NCBI GenBank assembly: GCA_025465465.1 | Contig: JAODND010000008.1 | Span: 1-45,360, forward strand | Origin: Frankiales bacterium | GTDB lineage: Bacteria; Actinomycetota; Actinomycetes; Mycobacteriales; SCTD01 | DNA: 45,360 bases | Reading direction: 5' to 3' | Shown: piece after piece, positions 26,459-34,521 of the stretch | How positions within the stretch are numbered: position 1 is the first letter of the stretch | Layout of the letters: each line of letters starts with the position of its first letter | Made by a program: the position numbers and the translations under genes | The notes under the pieces: model-generated | The model's input: the letters and a program-made list of their open reading frames with translations, nothing else | What the model was told of the DNA's origin: nothing | Databases searched by the model: none

Positions 26459-26835
26459 GCCGGATCTGCGACGAGGTGCAGGCAAACCTGCCGGCGTACG
26501 TCGAGCGAACGCTGTCCCCGTTGCGTCGCAACCTCATCGCGTTGCACCTCCGCCGCTGTCGGGCGTGCCAGGCTGAGTTCTCGCTGCAGCGAGAGCTGCA
26601 CGAAGGACTGCAGTCGCTCGCGTCCACCGAGGGCACACCGCCCGAGGGTCTGCTCGAGGTGCTGCTCGACAACAGCAACAGCCCCCGCGGAGCAGCGCCG
26701 TTGCGAGGGGCGGTGAGTGGCGCGAAGCCGGCCTACTCGGTGGCGCTGCTCCTCGCCGGCGCCGCGTCAGCGGCGGGCGCGGGCTACGCCAGCTGGCTGT
26801 CGGCCAAGCACCTGCGGCGGCGCCTGACCAAATAA
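26455..26835 (+). CDS. Zinc-finger anti-sigma factor, membrane-anchored
   Basis: 126 residues. The N-terminal zf-HC2 domain has Cys5 and the H31-x3-C35-x2-C38 motif (LHLRRCRACQAEF), the classical zinc-binding anti-sigma fold. One membrane helix follows at about 92-113 (YSVALLLAGAASAAGAGYASW), and the C-terminus is short and basic (KHLRRRLTK), so almost nothing lies outside the membrane. The ATG overlaps the sigma factor stop (ATGA). With virtually no extracytoplasmic domain, release of sigma is more likely redox- or membrane-triggered than by proteolysis at a site-1 position; this is inference. Confidence 0.9.
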   Translation: MSRICDEVQANLPAYVERTLSPLRRNLIALHLRRCRACQAEFSLQRELHEGLQSLASTEGTPPEGLLEVLLDNSNSPRGAAPLRGAVSGAKPAYSVALLLAGAASAAGAGYASWLSAKHLRRRLTK

Positions 26836-26858
26836 CCGGTGAGCTGACCGGTGAGCTG
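26835..26858. repeat. Perfect 12-bp tandem duplication
   Basis: ACCGGTGAGCTG occurs twice in a row between the stops of the anti-sigma gene (plus) and prfC (minus). It starts on the last base of the anti-sigma stop codon. It appears to be a recent slippage duplication in a noncoding gap. Confidence 0.8.
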
Positions 26859-26859
26859 C

Positions 26860-28443
26860 CTAGTCGGCTGAGGCGACGAGCGGCTCGAGGACCGCGTCCG
26901 GGAAGTCGCGCTGGGTGCGGCCGAGGCGCCAGGTGTCGGCAAACAGCGCCAGCCACTCCCCGTCCCCGCGAAGGAGCACCTCCACCCCCGACTGGCGGTC
27001 GAGGTCGGCGACCCACTCCTTGGTCGTCCGTCGGGCGAGCGTGTACTGCAGCCGGTCCAGGGAGACGTCCGCGCCCATCTCGCCCTTCATGCGGTGCTGC
27101 GCGACCTCGAACTGCATCGGACCGACGGCCGCGAGCACCGGGGCCTGGTCGCCGCGCAGGTCCGAACGGAGCACCTGGACGACACCCTCCTGCTCGAGCT
27201 GCTCGATGCCGCGGCGGAACTGCTTGTAGCGACCGGAGTCCAGGGCCCGCGCCACCGCGAAGTGCTCGGGAGCGAACGACGGGATCGGCGGGTACTGCAC
27301 GAACTCGTCGACGTAGAGCGAGTCCCCGACCCGCAGCGACGACGCGTTGACCAGACCCACCACATCGCCGGGGTAGGCGACGTCGACCGTCTGGCGGTCC
27401 TGGCCGAAGACCTGCTGGGCATACTTCGTCGCGAACGGCTTCTTGGTCGCCGAATGCGTCACGACACCGCCGCGCTCGAAGGTGCCGGAGCAGACCCGGA
27501 TGTAGGCGAGCCGGTCGCGGTGGGCACTGTCCATCCCGGCCTGGACCTTGAAGACGAAGCCCGAGAACGCCGAGCCGACCGGCCGACGCTTGCCGGACTC
27601 GTCCTCGCGGGCTCCTGGCGGCGGAGCGATCTCGAGCAGGGCGTCGAGCAGCTGCGCGACGCCGAAGTTGAGCACGGCGGAGCCGAACAGCACGGGCGTC
27701 GCGCGGTGGTCCAGGTATCCCTCGAGGTCGAGGTCACCGTCGTCGGCGGACAGCAGCTCCGACTCCTCGACGGCGGTCGTCCAGGCCTCGCCGTGGGCGG
27801 CCAGCGCCTCCTCCGGCGACAGCACGGTCATCGCGGCGAGGGTCGCGCCACCGGCCGTGCGCGTGAACTGGACCATCGCGCCGGTGCGACGGTCGAGCAC
27901 GCCCCGGAAGTCGCCAGCCACCCCCACCGGCCAGGTCAACGGGGTCGGCTTGAGGCCGGTCTTGGCCGCCACCTCGTCCATCAGCGCCAGCGGCTCGTGT
28001 CCCGGGCGGTCCCACTTGTTGATGACGGTGAGCACCGGGATGCGGCGGTGCCGGCAGACCTCGAACAGCTTCAGCGTCTGCGGCTCCATGCCCTTCGCCG
28101 CGTCGACGAGCATGACCGCGGAGTCGACGGCGGCGAGCACCCGGTAGGTGTCCTCCGAGAAGTCGGCGTGACCAGGGGTGTCGACCAGGTTGATGACGGC
28201 GTCCTGGTACTCGAACTGCAGCGCAGCCGACGAGATCGAGATGCCGCGGGCCTTCTCGATGTCCATCCAGTCGGAGACGGTGCTCCTTCGGCCGGCCTTG
28301 CCGTGGATGTGGCCGGCCTCGCTGATCACCCGCGCGTGCAGCGCGAGCGCCTCGGTAAGGGTCGACTTGCCCGCGTCGGGGTGACTGATGACGGCGAAGG
28401 TCCGGCGACGGGCCGCCTCGGAGATCGCACGGCTGTCGGACAC
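26860..28443 (-). CDS. prfC: Peptide chain release factor 3
   Basis: GTPase that recycles RF1/RF2 from the ribosome. 527 residues. It has G1 ISHPDAGKSTLTEAL, the switch I region GRRSTVSDWMDIEKARGISI, G3 VDTPGHADFSEDTYR, G4 NKWDRPG and G5 GSA (FGSAVLNFGV), followed by the RF3-type C-terminal domains (GPMQFEVAQHRMKGE). HIHGKAG and DWMDIEKARGISI distinguish RF3 from EF-G. The start is GTG 28443. It is monocistronic, between the tRNA-Thr terminator and the convergent anti-sigma gene. RF3 is patchy in actinobacteria. Confidence 0.96.
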   Translation of the reverse strand: MSDSRAISEAARRRTFAVISHPDAGKSTLTEALALHARVISEAGHIHGKAGRRSTVSDWMDIEKARGISISSAALQFEYQDAVINLVDTPGHADFSEDTYRVLAAVDSAVMLVDAAKGMEPQTLKLFEVCRHRRIPVLTVINKWDRPGHEPLALMDEVAAKTGLKPTPLTWPVGVAGDFRGVLDRRTGAMVQFTRTAGGATLAAMTVLSPEEALAAHGEAWTTAVEESELLSADDGDLDLEGYLDHRATPVLFGSAVLNFGVAQLLDALLEIAPPPGAREDESGKRRPVGSAFSGFVFKVQAGMDSAHRDRLAYIRVCSGTFERGGVVTHSATKKPFATKYAQQVFGQDRQTVDVAYPGDVVGLVNASSLRVGDSLYVDEFVQYPPIPSFAPEHFAVARALDSGRYKQFRRGIEQLEQEGVVQVLRSDLRGDQAPVLAAVGPMQFEVAQHRMKGEMGADVSLDRLQYTLARRTTKEWVADLDRQSGVEVLLRGDGEWLALFADTWRLGRTQRDFPDAVLEPLVASAD

Positions 28444-28464
28444 CGCTCCAGGTTAGTGGAGACA

Positions 28465-28500
28465 CGACAGCGCCCCCGTCGGATGACCGGGGCGCTGTCG
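28465..28500 (-). terminator. Terminator after tRNA-Thr
   Basis: CGACAGCGCCCC and its complement form a perfect 12-bp stem, extended after one mismatch by GTC/GAC around a GGAT tetraloop. It begins 5 bp beyond the tRNA 3' end, so it ends the tRNA transcript. prfC starts 22 bp further on, so it is not read through from the tRNA. Confidence 0.8.
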
Positions 28501-28505
28501 GGCGG

Positions 28506-28578
28506 AGCCGCCTGTCGGAATCGAACCGACGACCTATTCATTACGAGTGAATCGCTCTGCCGACTGAGCTAAGGCGGC
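28506..28578 (-). tRNA. tRNA-Thr (anticodon CGU)
   Basis: 73-nt cloverleaf read on the minus strand: acceptor GCCGCCT/AGGCGGC, D-stem GCTC/GAGC, anticodon stem ATTCA/TGAAT with loop CTCGTAA (anticodon CGT, reads ACG), T-stem GTCGG/CCGAC with loop TTCGATT, and discriminator U. All stems pair fully. CCA is not encoded. A strong terminator follows directly. Confidence 0.97.
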
Positions 28579-28625
28579 CTTCGTGCAGCGACGAGTCTAG
28601 GGCACGCGAGCGGCGCTCCCGGATG

Positions 28626-29774
28626 TCACCGCAGCCCGAGTGCCATGGCCTCCACGGCCAGCTGCGGCGCGACGTTGCCGTCGATCGCCTCCCGGCAGGC
28701 GAGCACCGCATCGATCCGGTGCAGGGTGTCCTCGGGAGCGGTTGCGGCGGCGATGTGCGAGGCCTGGTCGACCAGGTCGCCGTGGATGAGCGGCGCGCCG
28801 GTGCCGAGCTGCAGGGACAGCACGTCGCGGTAGAACGCCGCCAGGTCGATGAGCGCTCGGTCGAGCGCGTCGCGCTGGGTGCGGGTCCCGCGCGACTTCT
28901 GGCGTCGCTCGAGGTCCTTGAGCGCACCGGCTCCGCCCCTCGGTCCCCCGGCCGGGATGCCCTTGCCGGTCGCGCCTGCGCCGAGGGCGGTGGCGAGAGC
29001 CTGCTTCTCGGCGTCGTCGCGGCCGGCCGCGAGCAGGTCGGCCTCCTCCTTCGCAGAGTCGACGAGGGCCTTGGCGGCGTTGAGGGCCGACCCGACCGAG
29101 GTCAGCGACGTCGGCAACCCGAGCACGTCGCGGCGCTCGCGACGGGTTGCCTCGTCGGTGGCGAGCCGACGGGCCCGTCCGATGTGACCCTGCGAGGCGC
29201 GGGCTGCGAACGCCGCCATCGCCGGGTCGACGCCCTCGCGCACGAGGGCGGAGGCGACGGCGTCGGCGGAGGGGGTGCGCAGCTGCACGAGTCGGCACCG
29301 GGAGCGGATCGTCGGCAGCAGGTCGTCCACCGATGGCGCGCACAGCAGCAGGACGCTGTGCGGCGGCGGCTCCTCGACGGCCTTGAGCAGGGTGTTCGAG
29401 GTGCGCTCCTCCATGCGGTCCGCATCCTCGATGAGGGTGACCTGCCAGCGACCACGGGTCGGGGCGCGGGACGACCGCTGGATGACCTCGCGGGCCTGGT
29501 CGATGAGCAGGTGCAGTCCCTCGGGCACGATCACCGCGACGTCGGGGTGGCTGCCGGTCAGCGCCTGGTGGCAGCTCTCGCAGCTGCCGCAGCCGTTCTG
29601 CGGGCACTGCAGGGCGGCGGCGAACGCCCGCGCCGCGACGGAGCGTCCTGACCCTGGCGGTCCGGTGAACAGCCAGGCGTGCGTCATCGCGCGTCGATCG
29701 GCCCGGCCGTCTGCGGCCGCCTGCAGCTGCTCGACCACAGCTTCTTGGCCCACCAGGTCGGCGAACACAGTCAT
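28626..29774 (-). CDS. holB: DNA polymerase III subunit delta'
   Basis: Clamp-loader subunit. 382 residues. The N-terminal AAA+ domain has a degenerate Walker A, GPPGSGRSVAARA (Arg replaces Lys, as expected for delta', which does not hydrolyse ATP), the zinc module CPQNGCGSCESC, VTLIEDADRMEERTSN (Walker B region), LLKAVEEPPPHSVLLL and the sensor segment PTIRSRCRLVQLR. The collar domain follows after a Gly-rich loop (about 255-285). Its ATG overlaps the stop of the MFS-thymidylate kinase gene (ATGA), the tmk-holB pairing common in bacteria. Confidence 0.94.
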   Translation of the reverse strand: MTVFADLVGQEAVVEQLQAAADGRADRRAMTHAWLFTGPPGSGRSVAARAFAAALQCPQNGCGSCESCHQALTGSHPDVAVIVPEGLHLLIDQAREVIQRSSRAPTRGRWQVTLIEDADRMEERTSNTLLKAVEEPPPHSVLLLCAPSVDDLLPTIRSRCRLVQLRTPSADAVASALVREGVDPAMAAFAARASQGHIGRARRLATDEATRRERRDVLGLPTSLTSVGSALNAAKALVDSAKEEADLLAAGRDDAEKQALATALGAGATGKGIPAGGPRGGAGALKDLERRQKSRGTRTQRDALDRALIDLAAFYRDVLSLQLGTGAPLIHGDLVDQASHIAAATAPEDTLHRIDAVLACREAIDGNVAPQLAVEAMALGLR

Positions 29775-31738
29775 GTGCGGACCAACCTGGGTGTCGGCGC
29801 GACAGGGAGGACCCGGGCGACGACAGCGGCGTGGACCGCGTCGGGTGAGAGGCCGGCTGCGACCACCAGGTAGCGGTCGGGCTCGGCTGCGGCCAGCTCG
29901 AGGAAGCGCTGCCGCACGGTCTGGTGGAACGCCAGCGACTCCTGCTCGATGCGGTCCGGCGAGCCGGTCGCGCGAGCCAGCCCGATGGCCGGGTCGATGT
30001 CCAGCAGCAGGGTCACGTCGGGCACCAACCCGTCGGTCGCCCAGTGCGACAGCTGGGCCACCTCCTGCTGCGGCAGCGAGCGACCCGCGCCCTGGTAGGC
30101 CAGCGAGCTGTCGACGTACCGGTCGCTGATGACGACAGCCCCGCGCTCCAGCGCGGGTCGGACGACGGAGGCGACGTGCTGCGCCCGATCGGCGGCATAG
30201 AGCAGTGCCTCGCCGCGTGGCGACAGCGTGGTGGCTGGGTCGAGGAGCAACGTGCGGATCTTCGCGCCCACAGGGGTCGCTCCCGGCTCGCGCGTCACAA
30301 CGACGTCGTGTCCCGCGGCCTCGAGCACCGCCGCGAGTCGTCGAGCCTGCGTCGACTTCCCGGCGCCCTCGCCGCCCTCGAACACCACGAACAGCCCAGG
30401 GCGCGCCGACCGGGAGGCCCTCCGGCGCCGGACCAGTGCTACGAGATCACGTCGCAAGGGGACTCCTGGTCGGTCGTCGAGGATGCGGAACGACAGCATG
30501 CCCACGGTGAGGGCGAGCAGGCCGCCCAGCAGCAGTGTCACTGACACGCCGTTGACGTCGATCTCGCCGATGCGGTGGACACCGATCAGGTGGGCCAGGG
30601 CGGCACCCACAGCGACGGCGAGGAGCAGCGAGATGCGCATGAGCGAGTTGACGAGGCCGAAGGTGCGACCCCGCACGGCGTCCTCGACCTCGGACCCGAG
30701 CAGGGTCAGGCCGAGCACGTAGGCCAGTCCTGCGAACCACCCGAGCACGGCGGTCGCGAAGGTCACCAGCGCCAGGACGGGGACCACCGACATGAACACG
30801 AGACAGCCACCCGCGACGAAGATCGCCGGTCCGAGGGCGCGGTGCCGGGACACTCCGTGAACCGCCCGCGGCCCGAACGCCACCCCGAGCGCGATGCCCA
30901 CGAACACCGACCCGAAGAGCAGGGCGAAGGCCGCCTCACCACCGTCGAGCACCGTCTCGGTGAACAGCTTGCCGTTGCCGACGACCACGCCGGTGGCCCC
31001 CATCGCCCCGAGCATGCCGACGAGGACGCCGCGCACCAGGTCGCTCGAGCGTGCGAACCGCAGGCCCTCGCGGACGCTCTCGACCAGGGTCGGCGGCTCC
31101 TCCAGGCTCGGCGAGACCGTCGCCCGCGAGGGGATGTCCTTGATCCTGAACACCTGGACGGCCGCGAACAGGAACGTGCCCGCATCGATGAATAGCGCGA
31201 TGTGCGCAGCAGGTTCTCCGGTGCGCACCGAGAGGACACCGAGCACGCCGAACACGACCGCGGCGATCGGCGCGGTGCCGTAGGTGGCGAACAGCGAGAT
31301 CTGGTTGGCGGACTGCAGCTGGTCACCGGCCAGGTGCGGGACCGAGGCCTCCTTGGCGGGGATCCACAGCAGGGACAGCACCTCGACCAGTGCGGTGGCG
31401 ACGATCAGCCACCCGACGCTGCCGACGAGTGGCATCGACAGGAACAGCCCGAACCGCAGCACGTCGCTGACGACCATGACCAGGCGGCGGTCCACCCGGT
31501 CGGCGACCACGCCCACGAGAGGCGCCAGCAGCACGGCAGGCAGCAGGCGGAACGTCAGCACGCCGCCGATCGCCCAGCTCTTCGCGTTGAAGCCCTGCAC
31601 CAGCTGGCTCGCCAGCGCCGTGGTCGCCAGGAATCCCAGCCAGTCGCCGAAGCTGGACAGGACCAGGGCCAGCGAAAGCTGCCGGAAGCCGCGGTGCGCG
31701 AGCGCCCCGGGCCACCTGCCCACCCTCAACCCTGCCAC
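29771..31738 (-). CDS. tmk: Fusion of an MFS transporter-like domain and thymidylate kinase
   Basis: 655 residues with two parts. Residues about 1-440 form a 12-span major facilitator-like membrane protein (LALVLSSFGDWLGFLATTALA, LLAPLVGVVADRVDRRLVMVV with the MFS DRxDRR loop, LLLAVAVGAALAHLIG). Residues about 445-655 are dTMP kinase: P-loop FEGGEGAGKST (Lys461), DRYVDSSLAYQGAGR with the DR motif, and LLLDIDPAIGLARA. A short basic linker (RRRRASRSARPG) joins them. MFS-dTMP kinase fusions occur in some actinobacteria, as I recall. The start is GTG 31738 with a weak AGGG upstream. The kinase makes dTDP for DNA synthesis next to holB and topA; the role of the membrane part is unknown. No frame break is seen at the junction. 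Confidence 0.92.
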   Translation of the reverse strand: MAGLRVGRWPGALAHRGFRQLSLALVLSSFGDWLGFLATTALASQLVQGFNAKSWAIGGVLTFRLLPAVLLAPLVGVVADRVDRRLVMVVSDVLRFGLFLSMPLVGSVGWLIVATALVEVLSLLWIPAKEASVPHLAGDQLQSANQISLFATYGTAPIAAVVFGVLGVLSVRTGEPAAHIALFIDAGTFLFAAVQVFRIKDIPSRATVSPSLEEPPTLVESVREGLRFARSSDLVRGVLVGMLGAMGATGVVVGNGKLFTETVLDGGEAAFALLFGSVFVGIALGVAFGPRAVHGVSRHRALGPAIFVAGGCLVFMSVVPVLALVTFATAVLGWFAGLAYVLGLTLLGSEVEDAVRGRTFGLVNSLMRISLLLAVAVGAALAHLIGVHRIGEIDVNGVSVTLLLGGLLALTVGMLSFRILDDRPGVPLRRDLVALVRRRRASRSARPGLFVVFEGGEGAGKSTQARRLAAVLEAAGHDVVVTREPGATPVGAKIRTLLLDPATTLSPRGEALLYAADRAQHVASVVRPALERGAVVISDRYVDSSLAYQGAGRSLPQQEVAQLSHWATDGLVPDVTLLLDIDPAIGLARATGSPDRIEQESLAFHQTVRQRFLELAAAEPDRYLVVAAGLSPDAVHAAVVARVLPVAPTPRLVRT

Positions 31739-31752
31739 GACCCTGACACCAC

Positions 31753-31770
31753 CCGGCCAGCCTAGGCCGG
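31753..31770 (-). terminator. Hairpin after topA
   Basis: CCGGCC and GGCCGG pair around a 6-nt loop directly after the topA stop. It lies 14 bp ahead of the MFS-tmk start, so it may only partly separate the two transcripts. Confidence 0.4.
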
Positions 31771-31771
31771 T

Positions 31772-34444
31772 TCAGGACTTCTTCTTGCCGGCCGCCTTCT
31801 TCGCCGGTGCCTTCTTGGCAGCGGTCCTGCGAGGCGTGGCCTTCTTCTTCACCGGCCCGCGAGCACGCCGGTCCGCGAGCAGCTCGGACGCCCGCTCGTC
31901 GGTGAGCTCCTCGGGGGAGTCGTCCTTGCGCAGCGAGGCGTTCGTCTCGCCGTCCGTGACGTAGGGGCCGAACCGTCCCTCCTTGACCACCATCGCCTTG
32001 CCGCTGACCGGATCGAGGCCCAGCTCCTTGAGAGGAGGTGCGGCGGCGGCCCGGCCGCGCGCCTTCGGCTGGGCCAGCAGCTCCTGCGCCTGCTCGAGCG
32101 TCACCGTGAACAGCGACTCCTCGTCCTGCAGCGAGCGCGACTCCTTGCCCTTGCTGATGTAGGGCCCGTAGCGGCCGTTCTGCGCCGTCACCGGTTCGCC
32201 CTCGACCTCACCCAGGGTGCGTGGCAGCGACAGCAGACGGAGCGCATCGTCGAGCGTGACGCTGCCGAGGTCCATCGACGCGAACAGCGACGCCGTCGCG
32301 GGCTTCGCCTTCGAGCCCTCAGGCTCGACGACGGTGACGTAGGGCCCGTAGCGGCCTTTCTTCGCCATGATGTCGAGGCCCGACCCGGGGTGCTGGCCCA
32401 GCAGCCGGTCGTCGCTCGGCGCGTCGGCCAGCTCGATCGCCAGGGCCACGGTCAGCTCATCGGGAGCGAGGTCCTCCGGCAAGGACGCCTTCTTCTCGCC
32501 GATCTCGACGTAGGGCCCGTACCGGCCGACCCTGACGACGACGGGCGTGCCGTCCTCGGTGGTGCCGATCTCGATGGAGTTCACGGCCCGGGCGTCGATG
32601 TCGCCGAGGTTCTCGGTGACGAGCTTCTTCAGGCCACCCTGGCGAGCCAGGCCGCCCTCCTTGCCTTCGGGGTTGCCGAAGTAGAAGTTCGTCAGCCAGT
32701 CGACCGAGTCCCGGGCGCCGTCGGCGATCTGGTCGAGGTCCTCCTCCATCGACGCCGTGAAGGCATAGTCGACGAGCCGGCCGAAGTGCTGCTCCAGCAG
32801 GCCGATCACGGCGAAGGCGAGCCAGGTCGGGACGAGTGCCGACCCCTTCTTCCAGACATAGCCGCGGTCGATGATCGTGCTGATGATCGAGGCGTACGTC
32901 GACGGCCGGCCGATCCCGAGCTCCTCGAGCTGCTTGACCAGCGATGCCTCGGTGTAGCGGGCCGGCGGGCTCGTCGTGTGGCCGGACGCGTCGATCGTGT
33001 CGGTCGTCATCGACTGCCCGACGGTCACCCGAGGGAGCCGCTTCTCGGCGTCCTCGCGCTCGGTGACCTCGGACTGGTCGTCGACCTCCTCGACGTAGGC
33101 GGCCAGGAAACCGCGGAAGGTGATGGTGCGTCCGGAGGCCGCGAACTCTGCGTCCTGCCCGCCTGCCGTGCGGGCGCCGAGCCGGACCGAGGCCGTCGTG
33201 CCGCGGGCGTCGGCCATCTGCGACGCGACCGTGCGCTGCCAGATCAGCTCGTAGAGCCGGTGCTCGTCGCCGCGCAGCTCGCCGGCCACCTGGCCCGGGG
33301 TGCGAAAGACGTCGCCGGACGGCCGGATCGCCTCGTGCGCCTCCTGGGCGTTCTTGACCTTCTTGGCATAGGTCCGCGGCTGGTCCGGGACGTACTCCGG
33401 GCCGTACAGGTCGCGCGCCTGCGACCGCGCCGCGGCGATCGCGGTCTCCGACAGGTTCGTGCTGTCGGTGCGCATGTAGGTGATGTAGCCGTTCTCGTAC
33501 AGCCGCTGGGCGGTCTGCATCACCTGCCGGCTGGACATCCGAAGCTTGCGGCCGGCCTCCTGCTGCAGCGTCGACGTCATGAACGGCGCGTAGGGCCTGC
33601 GGGTGTAGGGCTTCTCGTCGACCGAGCGCACCTCGAAGGCGGCCGGCTCGAGGCGCTCGGCCAGGGAGCGGGCGGACGCCTCGTCCAGCTGGAGCACGTC
33701 GCGGGTGAGGCGGCCGGTGTCGGGGTCGAAGTCGCGGCCGGTGGCAAGCCTGGTGCCATCGACCTGCACGAGGGTGGCGGACAGCCGCTCGTCCTGGCCC
33801 GCCGCGGTGAAGACGCCTTCGAGGTCCCAGTAGCCGGCTTCGGTGAAGCGCATCCGGGCACGCTCGCGCTCCACGACGACGCGGGTGGCGACCGACTGGA
33901 CCCGGCCGGCCGACAGCCGCGGCATGATCTTCTTCCAGAGCACCTCGGAAACGCGGTAGCCGTACAGCCGGTCCAGGATGCGGCGGGTCTCCTGCGCGTC
34001 GACCAGCTTGGTGTCGAGCTCGCGCGGGTTGTCGACGGCGGCCTGGATGGCCGGCTTGGTGATCTCGTGGAACACCATGCGGTGCACCGGCACCTTCGGC
34101 TTGAGGGTCTCGAGCAGGTGCCAGGCGATGGCCTCGCCCTCGCGGTCCTCATCCGTCGCGAGATAGAGCTCGTCGCTCTCCTTGAGCAGCGCCTTCAGCT
34201 TCGAGACCTGCTGCTTCTTGTCGGCGCTGACGACATAGAGCGCCTTGAACCCGTTGTCGACGTCGACGCCGTCCTTGGCCCACGGCAGGCCCTTGTACTC
34301 GGCCGGGACATCAGCGGCGGAGCGCGGCAGGTCGCGGATGTGGCCGATGGAGGACTCCACGACGTAGCCGTCGCCGAGGTAGCCCGCGATGGTCTTGGCC
34401 TTCGCGGGCGACTCGACGATGACGAGGCGCTGTCCTGCGGGCAC
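31772..34444 (-). CDS. topA: DNA topoisomerase I
   Basis: Type IA enzyme that relaxes negative supercoils. 890 residues. The TOPRIM domain has LVIVESPAKAKTIAGYLG and ATDEDREGEAIAWHL; the active-site Tyr323 lies in YITYMRTDSTNLS. The C-terminal half lacks Cys4 zinc fingers. It carries four GRYGPY/GRFGPY repeats (near 625, 690, 755 and 830) of the actinobacterial TopA_C type, then a Lys/Ala-rich tail (TPRRTAAKKAPAKKAAGKKKS region) that aids processive DNA binding. I chose GTG 34444 (VPAGQRLVIVESPAK) with GGAGAG upstream. The upstream gene on the same strand is the NPPF methyltransferase. Confidence 0.96.
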   Translation of the reverse strand: MPAGQRLVIVESPAKAKTIAGYLGDGYVVESSIGHIRDLPRSAADVPAEYKGLPWAKDGVDVDNGFKALYVVSADKKQQVSKLKALLKESDELYLATDEDREGEAIAWHLLETLKPKVPVHRMVFHEITKPAIQAAVDNPRELDTKLVDAQETRRILDRLYGYRVSEVLWKKIMPRLSAGRVQSVATRVVVERERARMRFTEAGYWDLEGVFTAAGQDERLSATLVQVDGTRLATGRDFDPDTGRLTRDVLQLDEASARSLAERLEPAAFEVRSVDEKPYTRRPYAPFMTSTLQQEAGRKLRMSSRQVMQTAQRLYENGYITYMRTDSTNLSETAIAAARSQARDLYGPEYVPDQPRTYAKKVKNAQEAHEAIRPSGDVFRTPGQVAGELRGDEHRLYELIWQRTVASQMADARGTTASVRLGARTAGGQDAEFAASGRTITFRGFLAAYVEEVDDQSEVTEREDAEKRLPRVTVGQSMTTDTIDASGHTTSPPARYTEASLVKQLEELGIGRPSTYASIISTIIDRGYVWKKGSALVPTWLAFAVIGLLEQHFGRLVDYAFTASMEEDLDQIADGARDSVDWLTNFYFGNPEGKEGGLARQGGLKKLVTENLGDIDARAVNSIEIGTTEDGTPVVVRVGRYGPYVEIGEKKASLPEDLAPDELTVALAIELADAPSDDRLLGQHPGSGLDIMAKKGRYGPYVTVVEPEGSKAKPATASLFASMDLGSVTLDDALRLLSLPRTLGEVEGEPVTAQNGRYGPYISKGKESRSLQDEESLFTVTLEQAQELLAQPKARGRAAAAPPLKELGLDPVSGKAMVVKEGRFGPYVTDGETNASLRKDDSPEELTDERASELLADRRARGPVKKKATPRRTAAKKAPAKKAAGKKKS

Positions 34445-34521
34445 ATCTCTCCAAGGGGTCAGTGGCGTCTGGGGTCGGGGTGACGGTGGGGCCGACTGCG
34501 ACAACACTCTGCACGACGCTG

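Noticed and set aside
28506..28578. tRNA-Thr as an integration site
   Set aside because: The flanks are prfC and holB with no direct repeat of the tRNA 3' end nearby.
32390..34483. 697-codon open frame on the plus strand opposite topA
   Set aside because: A typical antisense shadow in GC-rich DNA; topA on the minus strand has all catalytic motifs.
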